A DNA stretch of 64,000 bases from Tepidibacter aestuarii (GCF_934924865.1 NZ_OW235315.1:2728001-2792000); one strand, 5' to 3'. Positions 46,234-57,181 are shown, counted from the stretch's first letter. Numbers and translations are program-made. Notes: generated by a model not told the origin, from the sequence alone.

Positions 46234-48258
46234 ATGTGTGCATTAAAAAAATATATTTTCACAATTTTATTTTTTTGTTTTTTTTCTATATTCTCATGCT
46301 ATGCTGAGGAAGTTAACAACATATTCCCCTTATCAAAAGATATGTACGTAAATGGAGTATTTTCTACCAATACATTCTACTTTTCTAAGGACAAGTACGC
46401 TATATTAAATGATAATAATTATATTAAAATTAACTTTACTCAAACAAATAAAGAAAAATATGACTGTTCCTCTATAACTGTTTATCTAAACGATATACCA
46501 TTAAAAAGTATACAGTTAAATAATTTTGATTTGAACTCAACATTTACTGTACCTCTTCCTAAAAATAAAATAACTGACGGCCCAAACATCATAACAATCA
46601 AATCCTTTACTAAACTAACTGAGGATTTATGCTGCGATGAGTTAAGTACTTTTAATTGGCTTTGCTTTCATAAAGATACTTTTATTCATTTAGAATATTC
46701 TCTTTTACATGATGCAACAAGTATAAGTGACTTTCCATATCCTTATATAATAAGCCAAAGAGATTTTGTAGAAAACTGCTATATAGTTATACCTGATAAT
46801 CCTTCTTTAGATGAAGCAAAGGGCGCTATAAAAATGTCAATATTATTATCAAACTACAATCCTTATAAAAATAGTTTTTTTAGGACAATAAACTACTCAA
46901 ATATTGATAAATACAAAAACTCTAATCTAATATTTATATTAGATAAAAATAATATAAATAAGTATTTTGAAAATAATTATATAGTAAGTGAAAACGAAGG
47001 ATTTATAAAGGAAATACAATCCCCTTATGACAAAGCAAAAAAAATCTTATTCATATCGTATGATATAGATAAATCTATAAATGCACTATCTAAAAGTAAA
47101 TTATCTAGACAAATGCTAAATTCAAGCCAAATTATAGATTTTGAATTGGCCGATCAAAAAGATGATGATGACACAGACATATCCTTTAAAGATTTAAATT
47201 ACAATAGCGTAAAATTAAATGGAGCTTTATCTCAAAGTAGAACGTTTTATATACAAATACCTAAGGGACTTAAGCTATCTGATGATTCATATATAAATTT
47301 AAATTTTAGATATTCTAGTATATTAAATTTTGAAAATGCATCAATTAATGTATATATAAATGATGTTCCTGTTAACACAAAACAACTGAGTAAAGATCTC
47401 TTTAACAATGATAAATTAAGATTTAAAATACCCAAAGAATTTTTAAACCTTAAAGCTTTTAATTTGAAAGTTGAATTTTATCTCCCTCTTATTAAATCAA
47501 ACTGTGATTTTATAGATGACAATGTATGCTTTGCAACTATATTAGATTCATCTTATATCCACTGTTCATATAGTAATCAAAGCTCTTATTCACTATATGA
47601 TTATCCAGCTCCATTTGCAATGTATAATAGATCAAATAGCTTAAGCCTAATAGTTGAAGATTTAAGTAATATAGACAAGATAAACCTATATTCAATTGTA
47701 TTATCTAGCATGAATAAATCTTCAAACGACTTTATAGACTTTGATTTATATACAAGTATAAATAGTAACCTTAAAAATGATAATATTATATTGATTTCAT
47801 CAGCTGATAAAGATACTCTAATAAAAAAATATAATGATAATCTTTATTTACAATACAACGACGACTTTAGTAATTTTATTTCTAATGATAAGATCAATAT
47901 AGTCAACAACAATAAAAACGATTTAGTAAGCATCCAATTATTAAAATCTCCTTTACACCAGGATAAGTATATGTTGGTTATAACTTCACCTAGTATAAAT
48001 ACTATTTATTCAACAAAGGATACTCTCTCCAATATTAATGCAATCTCTTCAAATATAGCAGATGTATTGATATTAAATGAAAAAGGAGTTAAGGACTATG
48101 CCTATTATAGGGAAGAACTAAGCAAAGCAAACAAGAAAACCAGATGGGTAGATACTGTGAACTTTCAAGCAAAAATGATTTTTGTAATAGTTATATTCAT
48201 ATTAGTATTAATATCATTAGTTATAATATCCATAATAAGAGAAGCTCAAAAAAAGTAG
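46234..48258 (+). CDS. ydaN: BcsB-like exopolysaccharide synthase subunit (YdaN type)
   Basis: A 674-residue exported protein: signal peptide at 1-24 (YIFTILFFCFFSIFSCYA), two similar extracellular halves (about 30-310 and 315-620) and a membrane helix at about 645-667. Each half has the jelly-roll pattern of BcsB (SITVYLNDIPLKSIQL and ASINVYINDVPVNTKQL), and each shows a cysteine-containing motif (ELCCDELSTFNWLCF-like and SNCDFIDDNVCF). BcsB proteins guide the growing glucan out of the synthase. Last gene of the operon, followed by a terminator. Confidence 0.85.
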   Translation: MCALKKYIFTILFFCFFSIFSCYAEEVNNIFPLSKDMYVNGVFSTNTFYFSKDKYAILNDNNYIKINFTQTNKEKYDCSSITVYLNDIPLKSIQLNNFDLNSTFTVPLPKNKITDGPNIITIKSFTKLTEDLCCDELSTFNWLCFHKDTFIHLEYSLLHDATSISDFPYPYIISQRDFVENCYIVIPDNPSLDEAKGAIKMSILLSNYNPYKNSFFRTINYSNIDKYKNSNLIFILDKNNINKYFENNYIVSENEGFIKEIQSPYDKAKKILFISYDIDKSINALSKSKLSRQMLNSSQIIDFELADQKDDDDTDISFKDLNYNSVKLNGALSQSRTFYIQIPKGLKLSDDSYINLNFRYSSILNFENASINVYINDVPVNTKQLSKDLFNNDKLRFKIPKEFLNLKAFNLKVEFYLPLIKSNCDFIDDNVCFATILDSSYIHCSYSNQSSYSLYDYPAPFAMYNRSNSLSLIVEDLSNIDKINLYSIVLSSMNKSSNDFIDFDLYTSINSNLKNDNIILISSADKDTLIKKYNDNLYLQYNDDFSNFISNDKINIVNNNKNDLVSIQLLKSPLHQDKYMLVITSPSINTIYSTKDTLSNINAISSNIADVLILNEKGVKDYAYYREELSKANKKTRWVDTVNFQAKMIFVIVIFILVLISLVIISIIREAQKK

Positions 48259-48280
48259 AAGAAAATTCTTCTACTTTTTT
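48249..48280 (+). terminator. Terminator of the ydaJKLMN-like operon
   Basis: Arms AAAAGTAGAAGA and TCTTCTACTTTT with a short loop, then TTTATATTT. It overlaps the ydaN stop codon. Confidence 0.85.
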
Positions 48281-48340
48281 ATATTTAAAGAAATCATATA
48301 ATTTTCAATAGCTGATTAATATTGATTAAATAACTACAAT

Positions 48341-48425
48341 ATTAACTCTTTTGAGCAACGGAGCTCGTAGGACTCCGTTGGAGACATGGCTATGCGATAG
48401 CATAAAGCGAATTTTATTATTTATT
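48341..48425 (-). repeat. Interspersed repeat, copy B
   Basis: Reverse-complement copy of the 8765-8850 repeat. On the minus strand it reads TAAATAATAAAATTCG, then GCTATCGCATAG, then CCAACGGAGTCCTACGAG and CTCCGTTGCTCAAAAGAGTT. The inner CAACGGA/TCCGTTG can fold as a hairpin. It lies directly after pgi, and its left edge includes the pgi stop region. Confidence 0.7.
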
Positions 48426-49769
48426 TAACCTCTTTTCAAGTTCCTCTTTCTCTTTTTCATATCCAGGCTTACCTAAAAGTGCAAACATGTTTCTCTTATA
48501 AGCTTCCACTCCTGGTTGATCAAAAGGATTAACTCCTAATATATATCCACTTATAGCACAAGCTTTCTCAAAGAAGTACACTAAGTATCCATAGTTGTAC
48601 TCATCAAGTTTAGGTATATTTATTACTAAATTAGGAACATTTCCATCAACATGAGCAAGTACAGTTCCTTCAAAAGCCTTCTTGTTTACAAAATCTATAG
48701 TTTTTCCTGATAAGTAGTTAAGTCCATCTAAATCCTTATCATCTTCTTTTATAGTCTCTTCTCTTCTTGGAGTTTCTACATTAAATACTGTCTCAAATAA
48801 ATCTCTTCTTCCATCTTGTACATATTGCCCCATAGAATGCAGATCTGTTGAAAAATCAACTGAAGCTGGGAATATACCTTTTTGGTCTTTTCCTTCACTT
48901 TCTCCATAAAGCTGCTTCCACCATTCACCTATAAAGTGAAGTGCTGGCTCATAGTTTACCATAAGCTCTATATTCTTTCCTTTTCTGTGAAGAACATTTC
49001 TAACAGCAGCATATTGATAACAATTATTATCTGCTAAGTTTTCATTATCATAGTCAACACGAGCCTCATTTGCACCCTTCATAATTTCATCTATGTTAAT
49101 TCCAGCTGTAGCTATTGGTAAAAGTCCTACTGCTGTTAATACAGAGAATCTTCCTCCTACATCATCTGGAATTACGAAAGTTTCATATCCTTCATTTTGT
49201 GCAAGTTGTCTTAATGCGCCTTTTTTAGCATCAGTTGTTGCAAATATTCTCTTTTTAGCTTCTTCTTTTCCATATTTATTTTCTAAGTATTCTTTTAATA
49301 TTCTAAAGCTTATAGCCGGCTCTGTTGTAGTCCCAGATTTTGATATAACATTTACAGAAACATCTTTATCCTTTATAACATCCATTAAATCCATTATATA
49401 TGTAGAGCTTATATTATTACCTACAAAGTATATTTCAGGATACTCTCTATCTTCCTTAGTTAAATTATTTCTAAAAGAATGACTTAACATCTCTATAGCA
49501 GCCCTAGCCCCTAAATAAGATCCACCTATTCCTATTACTAGTAATACATCTGAATTCTCTTTTATTCTGTTTGCTGCCTTCTTTATTCTGTTAAATTCTT
49601 CTTTATCGTAATTCTTAGGAAGGTCTACCCATCCTAAAAAATCATTTCCAGGTCCTTTTTTAGTGTGTAGTAAATCATGAGCCATTTTTATACTAGGCTG
49701 CATAAAATCGATTTCTTCTTGTCTTACAAAGTCAAGTGCATTATTATAACAAAAGCTTATCTTGTTCAT
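48417..49769 (-). CDS. pgi: Glucose-6-phosphate isomerase
   Basis: Interconverts glucose-6-phosphate and fructose-6-phosphate. It has 450 residues, the usual Firmicute length. Conserved parts are [14 protein letters not shown] (about 79-92), [19 protein letters not shown] ([12 protein letters not shown]), the PGI signature [17 protein letters not shown] (about 202-218) and [12 protein letters not shown] near the C-terminus. The ATG is preceded by a GAAGGGAG site. It is alone, followed by a repeat copy that may serve as 3' end. Confidence 0.96.
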   Translation of the reverse strand: MNKISFCYNNALDFVRQEEIDFMQPSIKMAHDLLHTKKGPGNDFLGWVDLPKNYDKEEFNRIKKAANRIKENSDVLLVIGIGGSYLGARAAIEMLSHSFRNNLTKEDREYPEIYFVGNNISSTYIMDLMDVIKDKDVSVNVISKSGTTTEPAISFRILKEYLENKYGKEEAKKRIFATTDAKKGALRQLAQNEGYETFVIPDDVGGRFSVLTAVGLLPIATAGINIDEIMKGANEARVDYDNENLADNNCYQYAAVRNVLHRKGKNIELMVNYEPALHFIGEWWKQLYGESEGKDQKGIFPASVDFSTDLHSMGQYVQDGRRDLFETVFNVETPRREETIKEDDKDLDGLNYLSGKTIDFVNKKAFEGTVLAHVDGNVPNLVINIPKLDEYNYGYLVYFFEKACAISGYILGVNPFDQPGVEAYKRNMFALLGKPGYEKEKEELEKRLNK

Positions 49770-49859
49770 ATTGATACTCCCTTCATAAATATTAATTCAA
49801 ATTACATTATAATTATATATTAAATTCACAAAAATTTCTAATATAATTTATATTTTATT

Positions 49860-50693
49860 TTATCTTTTTGTTTTAATATCATATAAATCTAATCTTCTGT
49901 GTTTTAAAAGAGGTAATTGTTCCCTTACCTTCTCTAAATACTCTAAGTCTATATTAGAATACAATATGTCTTCATCTTCAGCTAATTGTCCTATAATCTC
50001 TCCAAACGGATTACAAACACTACTGTGTCCATAAGCTAGATAAGTCTCGTCATAGTTTCTAGCAGGGCTTGCTGCTGCAAAATATATCTGATTATCTACA
50101 GCTCTATTTCTTATTATAATATCCCAATGAGCAGGTCCTGTAATATTATTAAAAGCGGCTGGAACTATTACAAGTTTCACATCATTTTGAACCATAATTC
50201 TAAATATTTCAGGGAATCTCATATCATAACATATAGCAAGTCCTACTTTGCAATAATCTGTATCAAATATAGTTATATTTTCTCCATAAGAGAATGTATC
50301 AGATTCTTTCATATATACTCCATCTTTTATGTCTATATCAAATAGATGCATTTTTCTATGTTTAGTTATAATATTTCCGTCTTTTCCTATAACATATGAT
50401 GTATTATAATACCTATCTTCTTCTTTCTCAGGAATAGAACCGGCCACTACATATACATTATGTTTTTTTGCCATATTAGATATAGATTTAAGCGTTTGGC
50501 TACTCGCTTCTTCTTCAGCATATTTTATGAATGCATCATTTCTATAAGGACAGATAAACATCTCCCCTAAAGAAATAATATTTGCACCATTAATAGCTGC
50601 CTCTTCTATAAATTCTAAAGCTTTCTTTAGATTATAATCCTTATCATCCTTTACCTTAGTCTGACACAAAGCTATTTTGAAATTTTTAGACAT
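49860..50693 (-). CDS. Carbon-nitrogen hydrolase, Nit2/omega-amidase-like
   Basis: Nitrilase-superfamily amidase of 277 residues. The catalytic triad is visible: Glu in LGEMFICPY (about 43), Lys in HRKMHLFDID (about 113) and Cys in LAICYDMRFPE (about 153). Sequence around the cysteine and the DIDI loop fits the Nit2/omega-amidase branch, which hydrolyses alpha-ketoglutaramate or similar omega-amides. ATG start after a GGGGGAG site. Monocistronic by position. Confidence 0.88.
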   Translation of the reverse strand: MSKNFKIALCQTKVKDDKDYNLKKALEFIEEAAINGANIISLGEMFICPYRNDAFIKYAEEEASSQTLKSISNMAKKHNVYVVAGSIPEKEEDRYYNTSYVIGKDGNIITKHRKMHLFDIDIKDGVYMKESDTFSYGENITIFDTDYCKVGLAICYDMRFPEIFRIMVQNDVKLVIVPAAFNNITGPAHWDIIIRNRAVDNQIYFAAASPARNYDETYLAYGHSSVCNPFGEIIGQLAEDEDILYSNIDLEYLEKVREQLPLLKHRRLDLYDIKTKR

Positions 50694-50898
50694 ATAGACT
50701 CCCCCTTATTTTTAACTATAAAACATTTATTATGTATATAATTAATTATAATACAACAAACTCCTTATGCTAAAATAAACTTTTTTTAATTTTATCTTGT
50801 TTATTTTTTGCTTAATCATAAATTTTATTTATCCGAGAGTTAAAAATTCTAAAACTTCATCTGAATTAAGTTACGCTTTATCAATCTTGGTTTTTAAG

Positions 50899-50930
50899 TA
50901 AAAAAAAGCCTCGTTTTTTATAACGAGGCA
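50899..50930 (-). terminator. Terminator of the Na/Pi cotransporter gene
   Basis: Arms GCCTCGTT and AACGAGGC with a six-base loop, then seven Ts on the minus strand, 11 bases past the stop. Confidence 0.88.
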
Positions 50931-50940
50931 TTAATATATA

Positions 50941-52569
50941 TTAATGTTGTTTTACAGTTTGTGCATCTACTACAGCTCTTGCTATATTAGATGAGTGATC
51001 TCCTATTCTTTCCATGTTGCTTATCATTTCTAAGAACATTATACCACTTTCTGGATTACACAAGCTTTTATTTAATCTATTTATATGAGTTGTTCTACAT
51101 GATTTTTCCATTATATCTATTTGTTCTTCCATTGCGATTACTTTAAAGGCTAACTCTATATCATTGTTCTTCATACATTTTAATGAGTTTTTATAAATTT
51201 CCATAATTTTTTCAAACATAGTTCTAAGCTCATATATAGCTTCCTTAGAGAAAGGTATATCTTTTTCTATTCCTTCAACAACTAACTCTGCAATATTATC
51301 TGCATGATCTCCTACTCTTTCAATATCATTTACAGTATTAAACAAACCATCTACTACTTCTCTATTTTCTACAGATATAGCTTTATTAGATAGTTTAACT
51401 AAGTATTCTAAAATTTCCCTTTGTAATGCATTTATCTTTTTTTCTTTTATAAATGTTTTTTTAGCTTCTTCTTTTGACCAGTCAAAGAATCCATTCATAG
51501 CATTTTCCAAAGATTTTCTAGTTATATTACCCATGTGTAGACATTCTCTTATAGTGTTTGCTAGTGCTATAGATGGTGTCTCAAGTATTCTATTATCTAA
51601 ATACTTAGTCACCCTATTATTATTCTCATCTTCCGTCTCAGGTAATATCTTCATAACTAATTTAACTATAAATGGAGCAAACGGGAATAAAATCACAACA
51701 TTTACAATATTGAATAATGTGTGTGCATTTGCTATTTGTCTTGCTACATCAGTTGCATTTATCTTAGTTACAACTCTCATTATCGGTTTGCTCAATATAA
51801 GTGCGAATATTAATGATCCTAATAAATTAAAAATCAAATGCATAATAGCTGCTCTTTTAGCATTTTTTGTTGCTCCTATACTCGATAAGATAGCTGTTAT
51901 ACACGTTCCTATATTTTCTCCATATAATATAGGAAGTGCAGATGATAATGGTAATAATCCTTCTGATGCAAGCGCTAATAATATTCCTATAGATGCACTA
52001 CTACTTTGAAGTATAACAGTTAACCCAAACCCCATAAAAATTCCTAAAAATGTATTATTCCCAAATCCAACTAACATTTCTCTAAATGCTGGAAACTCTC
52101 TTAAAGGCTTAACTGCATCCTTCATAAAGTCCATACCTATAAATAATATACCAAACCCTATTAATATTTCGGCTAATTGTTTGCTTTTTTGTTTTGTTGC
52201 AAATAAATATATTACCATACCTATACCAACTGCAGCAGGAGCTAACTGTGTTAACTCAAATGACACAAGCTGTGCTGTCATAGTAGTACCAATATTGGCC
52301 CCCATTATAACTCCTATAGCTTGAGTTAATTGCATTATGCCTGCATTAACAAATCCAACCACCATAACAGTTGTTGCACTACTACTTTGGATAATAGCTG
52401 TAACAAATACGCCAACTAATACCCCCATAAATCTGTTGCTAGTTAACATTTCTATTATCTTCTTTAATCTCTCTCCAGCTGCTTTTTGAAGACCTTCTCC
52501 CATTAAATTCATTCCATACAAAAATAAACCTAATCCACCAAGTATACCTAGTGCTATATTTATAGCCAT
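50941..52569 (-). CDS. Na/Pi cotransporter with PhoU-like C-terminal domain
   Basis: Sodium-phosphate symporter family protein of 542 residues. Residues about 1-310 contain the two Na_Pi_cotrans repeats with the QSS motifs (VTAIIQSSSATTVMVVGFVN and TVILQSSSASIGILLALAS). Residues about 340-530 form a helical PhoU-like domain (VNDIERVGDHADNIAEL and ISNMERIGDHSSNIARA). The likely start ATG at 52567-52569 follows CAAGGAGGACTAATA. It may move phosphate or another anion with sodium. Monocistronic. Confidence 0.92.
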   Translation of the reverse strand: MAINIALGILGGLGLFLYGMNLMGEGLQKAAGERLKKIIEMLTSNRFMGVLVGVFVTAIIQSSSATTVMVVGFVNAGIMQLTQAIGVIMGANIGTTMTAQLVSFELTQLAPAAVGIGMVIYLFATKQKSKQLAEILIGFGILFIGMDFMKDAVKPLREFPAFREMLVGFGNNTFLGIFMGFGLTVILQSSSASIGILLALASEGLLPLSSALPILYGENIGTCITAILSSIGATKNAKRAAIMHLIFNLLGSLIFALILSKPIMRVVTKINATDVARQIANAHTLFNIVNVVILFPFAPFIVKLVMKILPETEDENNNRVTKYLDNRILETPSIALANTIRECLHMGNITRKSLENAMNGFFDWSKEEAKKTFIKEKKINALQREILEYLVKLSNKAISVENREVVDGLFNTVNDIERVGDHADNIAELVVEGIEKDIPFSKEAIYELRTMFEKIMEIYKNSLKCMKNNDIELAFKVIAMEEQIDIMEKSCRTTHINRLNKSLCNPESGIMFLEMISNMERIGDHSSNIARAVVDAQTVKQH

Positions 52570-52692
52570 TATTAGTCCTCCTTGAATTTGTAATCTATGC
52601 TTTTTACTGTATAATTGTACCAAATTTCAACAAGAGAATTGTTAAATAAATGTTAAAATTGTTAATTTTTGATTAAATTTGTTGATTTTATA

Positions 52693-54291
52693 TTATTTTT
52701 TCTGATATTTGCTTATTATACTCTCTGCAACTTTTATTCCATCAACTGCAGCAGATACTATTCCTCCTGCATATCCAGCTCCTTCTCCAGCAGGATAAAG
52801 TCCAAATACATTTATAGATTCAAGACTTTCTTCATCTCTTACTATTCTTATAGGAGATGATGATCTAGTTTCAACACCAGTTAGTACTGCATCATTTAGT
52901 GCAAATCCTTTTAACTTTTTATTAAGATTTACCAAACCTTCCTTCATTGCTTCAACTACAAAATCAGGAAGACACTTTCTTAAGTCTGTAAGGGTATATC
53001 CTGGCTTATAAGACGGCTTTACGCTTCCTACTTGAGTAGATTCTTTATCACTTAAAAAATCACCTACCAATTGAATTGGTGCTTTATAATTTTTACCTCC
53101 TAATTCGAATGCTAGTCTTTCATATTTTTGTTGGAAGTATACTCCTGCTAACGGATGATTACTTCGAAAATCTTCAGGACCTACATTTACTAAAAGAGCA
53201 CTATTTGCATTTTGTTTATCTCTTGAATGCTCACTCATTCCATTTGTAACAAGCTCTCCTTTAGATGATGATGATGCTATAACGCTTCCACCAGGGCACA
53301 TACAGAATGTATATGTAGTTCTTCCTTTTTCCGTATGGTAAATCAGTCTATAGTCTGCAGCTCCAAGTCTTGGATAATCGTAAAATTCTTTATACTGAGA
53401 TTCATTTATCATTACCTGTGGATGTTCTATTCTTGCACCTATAGCAAATGGCTTTTGAATTATTTTTATATTTCTATCATTTAAGACTTCATAAGTATCT
53501 CTAGCACTATGACCTATTGCTAGTATAATTATACTAGTATCTATTTTATATTCATCATTTACCTTAACACCAACTATTGATTCGCCCTTAACTATAATAT
53601 CTGTAACCTTTGAACCAAATCTAACTTCTCCGCCAAGTTCTATTATTCTTTGTCTCATATTTTTTACAACTTCTTTTAATATATCCGTTCCAACATGAGG
53701 TTTATGAGAGTAAAGTATTTCATCTGGTGCTCCTGATATAACTAGTTCTTCAAGAACTTTTCTGCATCTTAGATCTTTTATTCTCGTAGTCAATTTACCG
53801 TCTGAAAAAGTACCAGCTCCTCCTTCTCCAAATTGAACATTGGACTCTTCATTTATTTTCCCTGAGTTCCAAAATAAGTTTACATCTTCAGTTCTTTTAT
53901 CAACATCCATTCCTCTTTCTAAAACTATAGGATTATAGCCTCTTTGAGCAAGTATTAATGCAGCAAACAATCCAGCAGGACCCATTCCTACAATAACAGG
54001 TCTTTCTTTTAATTCTTCACTTCCCATTTCTACATTTTTATACTTAAGCTTTGGACTCGGTTTCACATCATTGCTTTTTATCTTTTTAAGTACATTATTT
54101 TCTTTTTTAACTTTAACATCTACTGTGTATATAAAGTTTATCTTTCCTCTTTTCCTAGCATCTATTGATTCTTTAAATATTGTATATTCTATTAATTCTT
54201 CTTCCCTTATTCTAAGTTTTTTTAATATTTTCTCCTTAATACTTTTAATATCCTCATTTATATCCATCTTTATGTTTGATATTCTTATCAT
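52693..54291 (-). CDS. FAD-dependent oxidoreductase (COG2509 family)
   Basis: A flavoprotein of 532 residues. An N-terminal about 90-residue domain precedes the dinucleotide-binding fold VIVGMGPAGLFAALILAQRG (about 99-118). Further family features are FGEGGAGTFSDGKLTTR (about 154-170), IIILAIGHSARD, CMCPGGSVIASSS and the C-terminal GLYPAGEGAGYAGGIVSAA. This uncharacterised dehydrogenase family is widespread in clostridia; the substrate is unknown. ATG start, preceded by GAAAGGACAATAAAT. Confidence 0.9.
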   Translation of the reverse strand: MIRISNIKMDINEDIKSIKEKILKKLRIREEELIEYTIFKESIDARKRGKINFIYTVDVKVKKENNVLKKIKSNDVKPSPKLKYKNVEMGSEELKERPVIVGMGPAGLFAALILAQRGYNPIVLERGMDVDKRTEDVNLFWNSGKINEESNVQFGEGGAGTFSDGKLTTRIKDLRCRKVLEELVISGAPDEILYSHKPHVGTDILKEVVKNMRQRIIELGGEVRFGSKVTDIIVKGESIVGVKVNDEYKIDTSIIILAIGHSARDTYEVLNDRNIKIIQKPFAIGARIEHPQVMINESQYKEFYDYPRLGAADYRLIYHTEKGRTTYTFCMCPGGSVIASSSSKGELVTNGMSEHSRDKQNANSALLVNVGPEDFRSNHPLAGVYFQQKYERLAFELGGKNYKAPIQLVGDFLSDKESTQVGSVKPSYKPGYTLTDLRKCLPDFVVEAMKEGLVNLNKKLKGFALNDAVLTGVETRSSSPIRIVRDEESLESINVFGLYPAGEGAGYAGGIVSAAVDGIKVAESIISKYQKK

Positions 54292-54335
54292 ATTTATTGT
54301 CCTTTCTCATTTGTTTTTGTTATTTAAAATTTCCC

Positions 54336-54394
54336 AAATTGAAAGCCCTATTCATAAATACTACTCATATATTTATAAATAGGACTTTCAATTT
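54336..54394. terminator. Long hairpin after the Spo0E-like gene
   Basis: Twenty-five-base arms (54336-54360 and 54370-54394) with two mismatches and a nine-base loop. It lies between the Spo0E-like stop and the oxidoreductase start. T-tracts are only moderate. Confidence 0.6.
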
Positions 54395-54426
54395 TTATAT
54401 GTAAATATATAATGCCTTCGTTTATT

Positions 54427-54603
54427 TCATGACAATATACTACTCTTCTTCAATTTAACATAATTATCTAATAAAACATCTAATTCCTGACTTAAATCTA
54501 TTATTTCTTTATTAACAAGCTTAAAATTGTTATTCTCTATCAATTTATTCAGTCTTTCTCTAGTTACTTCTATATTCATCTGTAAATCCTTCATACTTTG
54601 CAT
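54427..54603 (-). CDS. Spo0E-like aspartyl-phosphate phosphatase
   Basis: A short protein of 58 residues read from the minus strand: ATG at 54601-54603, with GGGGGAGGGG just upstream, stop TGA at 54427-54429. The signature SQELD of the Spo0E family is at residues 38-42, followed by the VLLDNYVK helix. The N-terminal helix (IEVTRERLNKLIENN) fits the first helix of the two-helix fold. Family members remove phosphate from Spo0A-P and delay sporulation. The position between unrelated genes and the strong ribosome site support a real gene. Confidence 0.85.
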   Translation of the reverse strand: MQSMKDLQMNIEVTRERLNKLIENNNFKLVNKEIIDLSQELDVLLDNYVKLKKSSILS

Positions 54604-54664
54604 GCAAGCCCCTCCCCCTTTATAAATTTACACCATGATGAGGTAAAAATCAACAACATTCATT

Positions 54665-54991
54665 TTATTTATTTAGACCGAAAATTACATTTATAGACGA
54701 TTCTTTCATGTTTATTAAAGGAATTTCTTGCATTATGAAACTTTTTATCTTTTTTTCGAGATTTTGATGCGGTATTTCTATATTTTTAGATAAATTTTCA
54801 ACGACAGCATATCCTATACTTTCATCTATGCCCTTGTTTTTGTACAAAGAATTTATATCTAATTTTATAAATCTTAGATCACATACAAATTTTTCTTCAT
54901 TTCCTAATTCTATTACATCATCATACTCAAATATTTTGTATTTATACATATTTTCATACGGTTGTATTTCTTCTATTCCTATAAAATCCAT
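54665..54991 (-). CDS. Small hypothetical protein
   Basis: A soluble acidic protein of 108 residues, not recognised. ATG at 54989-54991 is preferred, eight bases after GAGGAG; a GTG three codons earlier overlaps that site. The sequence is rich in E, I and N, with no signal peptide or membrane helix. A strong ribosome site supports translation. It may share a transcript with the Spo0E-like gene 61 bases downstream. Confidence 0.6.
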   Translation of the reverse strand: MDFIGIEEIQPYENMYKYKIFEYDDVIELGNEEKFVCDLRFIKLDINSLYKNKGIDESIGYAVVENLSKNIEIPHQNLEKKIKSFIMQEIPLINMKESSINVIFGLNK

Positions 54992-55156
54992 ATTATCCAC
55001 TCCTCTTCAATTATAAAATGCTATATGTAGTATATATCATATATATTATTGTTTGCAAATAAATAAAAAATTCGTCTAAAATAACTGATATTTTTGTTCT
55101 CTTATCATTATTATCTATAAAGGGAAACTTGATTCAAATGGAGTTTTAGAAATAAA

Positions 55157-55193
55157 AGCCATATCTTTTTTTATAATAACATGACTTTTATAA
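55157..55193 (-). terminator. Weak hairpin after the dCache-type chemoreceptor
   Basis: Minus-strand AAAAGTCATG pairs imperfectly with TATGGCTTTT about 16 bases later, then TTTATTT. It begins a few bases past the stop. Confidence 0.4.
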
Positions 55194-55198
55194 TGCAT

Positions 55199-57181
55199 TT
55201 ATCTTATTTTAAATTCTTTTATATTGTTAGTCAATTCATCAATACTAGAATTAAGATTTTTAGCTAAATTGTTCAATTTCTCTATATCTATTACTTGTTG
55301 TTCTGCATATGCAGATACTTGCTGCGTAGATGCTGCTGTTTCTTCCGTTACATATGCTATTTTTTCCATAGAATCTACAAATTCAACCTTGCTTATATTT
55401 ATATTTTCCAACATGTCTTTTATATCAATAGTTTTTTCTATCATAGTACAAGTAATATCATCTATATCCTTAAATAGTTTTTCTGTTTTTTCTACGACTT
55501 CATTCTGCCCATCAATTATATAAGATGCGTCATTCATAATCTTACTTGTCTCATTAGTCTCTATTTGAATGTTATTTACTATTTCTGCAATTTCTTTTAC
55601 TTGTTGTGTAGTAGCTTCTGATAACTTTCTTACTTCATCAGCTACAACTGCAAACCCTCTACCATGTTCTCCTGCTCTAGCTGCCTCTATTGTAGCATTT
55701 AAAGCCAATAGGTTTGTCTGCTCTGCTATTTGAGTTATAGTTTCACTTATATTATTTATCTTCGTAGATTTTGATAACTGTTCTTTAAACTGATTTTCAA
55801 TACTTTTGACTATGTTTAATGTATCTATATTTTTGTCTTTCAATAATGCTATAGTTTGAATACCTATTTCATTGAAATTTTTTACCTTATCAGAATTAAC
55901 AGACATATCTTCAGCCATATTAGATGCCTGATCTATAAAGTCTCCAAGTTCCTTCATCTTTGATAATGATCCATCTGTTTCACTAGCCTGTGAAGTTGCT
56001 CCTCTTGCTATTTCATCTATAGCTTGAGCTACTTCATTTATAGACATAGACGTTGTTGAAGATATATCTACTAAATCGCTAGATATACTCTGTGTACTCT
56101 TTGATATATCTTCAACGTTTATTACCAGATTTTTTATTTTTTCTATCATCTTATTAAGACCTTTGGATATTAATTTTATTTCTGTATTTGTCTTCAATTT
56201 ATTTTTTATAGTAAAGTTTCCTCTTCCAACTTCATCCATAGTGTTTACTATTTCATTTATAGGTTTAGTTATCCCAAATGATATAAATATACTTATTATA
56301 ATAGATACTATAGTTGTTAGTATTCCTACAATTAAGGAAATTTTATAAATAGAATGAGTCCCACTTTCCATTATTTGTTTATCAAACACATTTATTATCT
56401 GCCATCCTATTGTATCGTTGTTATAAAATGTTATGTATTTTTCTCCTCTTATTATTTCTTTATCATCTTTTGATTTATATTCTATACTGCCCTTTTTCTT
56501 CTCATATATTTGCATTCCCCACGGGGTTTGCTTTAAATCAGTTCCAATCTTAGATTCATCTTTATAAAACGCTATTTTACCTTCATGATCTCCTATTATA
56601 ATGCCTGTACCCTCTCCTAAATCTATACTGTTTGTCAACTCTCCTATACTATCAAGTTGTATATCTACCGCCAAAACTCCTTTTACATTATTATTGGAAT
56701 CGTACAATTTCACCGATAATGTTATTATATTCTTGTTTGTAACAGCATCTATATACGTTTTTGACCAAACAGGCTTATCGCTAGACATAGCATCTATATA
56801 CCATCCTCTTTGAGTAGGATCATAACCTTCTGGAAACTCGACCGTAGGGTAAGTTTGCATAGTTTTATCTAGGTGTCCTATGTAAACAAATGAAATATCC
56901 TTATTATTTTGACTAAATTCTTTAAATAATTCTAATATCTCCTCATCAGCAGTTTTTTTAACAGCTTGATTTAGCCCTTGAAATATCTTGTACTTGTTGT
57001 CTAGCTCTAAGTTAAGATTATCATTCAATTGTTTTATAGCGGTTTTACTCTTGCTTAGCTCACTTTGAGTTATTATTTGAGCTGCTCTGTCATATGAAAA
57101 ATATCCAACTAATATCATCGGAAGTAATATTAATAATACAGAAACAGAAATCAATCTTACACTTATCTTATTGAAATTCAT
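55199..57181 (-). CDS. Methyl-accepting chemotaxis protein with Cache sensor
   Basis: Receptor of 660 residues. A membrane helix at about 9-29, then an extracellular double-Cache sensor (about 35-275) with the typical [17 protein letters not shown] and [19 protein letters not shown] segments. The second helix is at about 280-302 and HAMP at about 303-355. The signalling domain has the tip [21 protein letters not shown] (about 493-513). dCache sensors of this kind commonly bind amino acids or other small molecules; the ligand is unknown. ATG start. It is the only gene between two hairpins. Confidence 0.92.
   Translation of the reverse strand: MNFNKISVRLISVSVLLILLPMILVGYFSYDRAAQIITQSELSKSKTAIKQLNDNLNLELDNKYKIFQGLNQAVKKTADEEILELFKEFSQNNKDISFVYIGHLDKTMQTYPTVEFPEGYDPTQRGWYIDAMSSDKPVWSKTYIDAVTNKNIITLSVKLYDSNNNVKGVLAVDIQLDSIGELTNSIDLGEGTGIIIGDHEGKIAFYKDESKIGTDLKQTPWGMQIYEKKKGSIEYKSKDDKEIIRGEKYITFYNNDTIGWQIINVFDKQIMESGTHSIYKISLIVGILTTIVSIIISIFISFGITKPINEIVNTMDEVGRGNFTIKNKLKTNTEIKLISKGLNKMIEKIKNLVINVEDISKSTQSISSDLVDISSTTSMSINEVAQAIDEIARGATSQASETDGSLSKMKELGDFIDQASNMAEDMSVNSDKVKNFNEIGIQTIALLKDKNIDTLNIVKSIENQFKEQLSKSTKINNISETITQIAEQTNLLALNATIEAARAGEHGRGFAVVADEVRKLSEATTQQVKEIAEIVNNIQIETNETSKIMNDASYIIDGQNEVVEKTEKLFKDIDDITCTMIEKTIDIKDMLENINISKVEFVDSMEKIAYVTEETAASTQQVSAYAEQQVIDIEKLNNLAKNLNSSIDELTNNIKEFKIR

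Noticed and set aside
55061..55080. A 19-base match to the left edge of the interspersed repeat
   Set aside because: The match is short and A/T-rich and the GC-rich core is missing, so it may be chance or a remnant.
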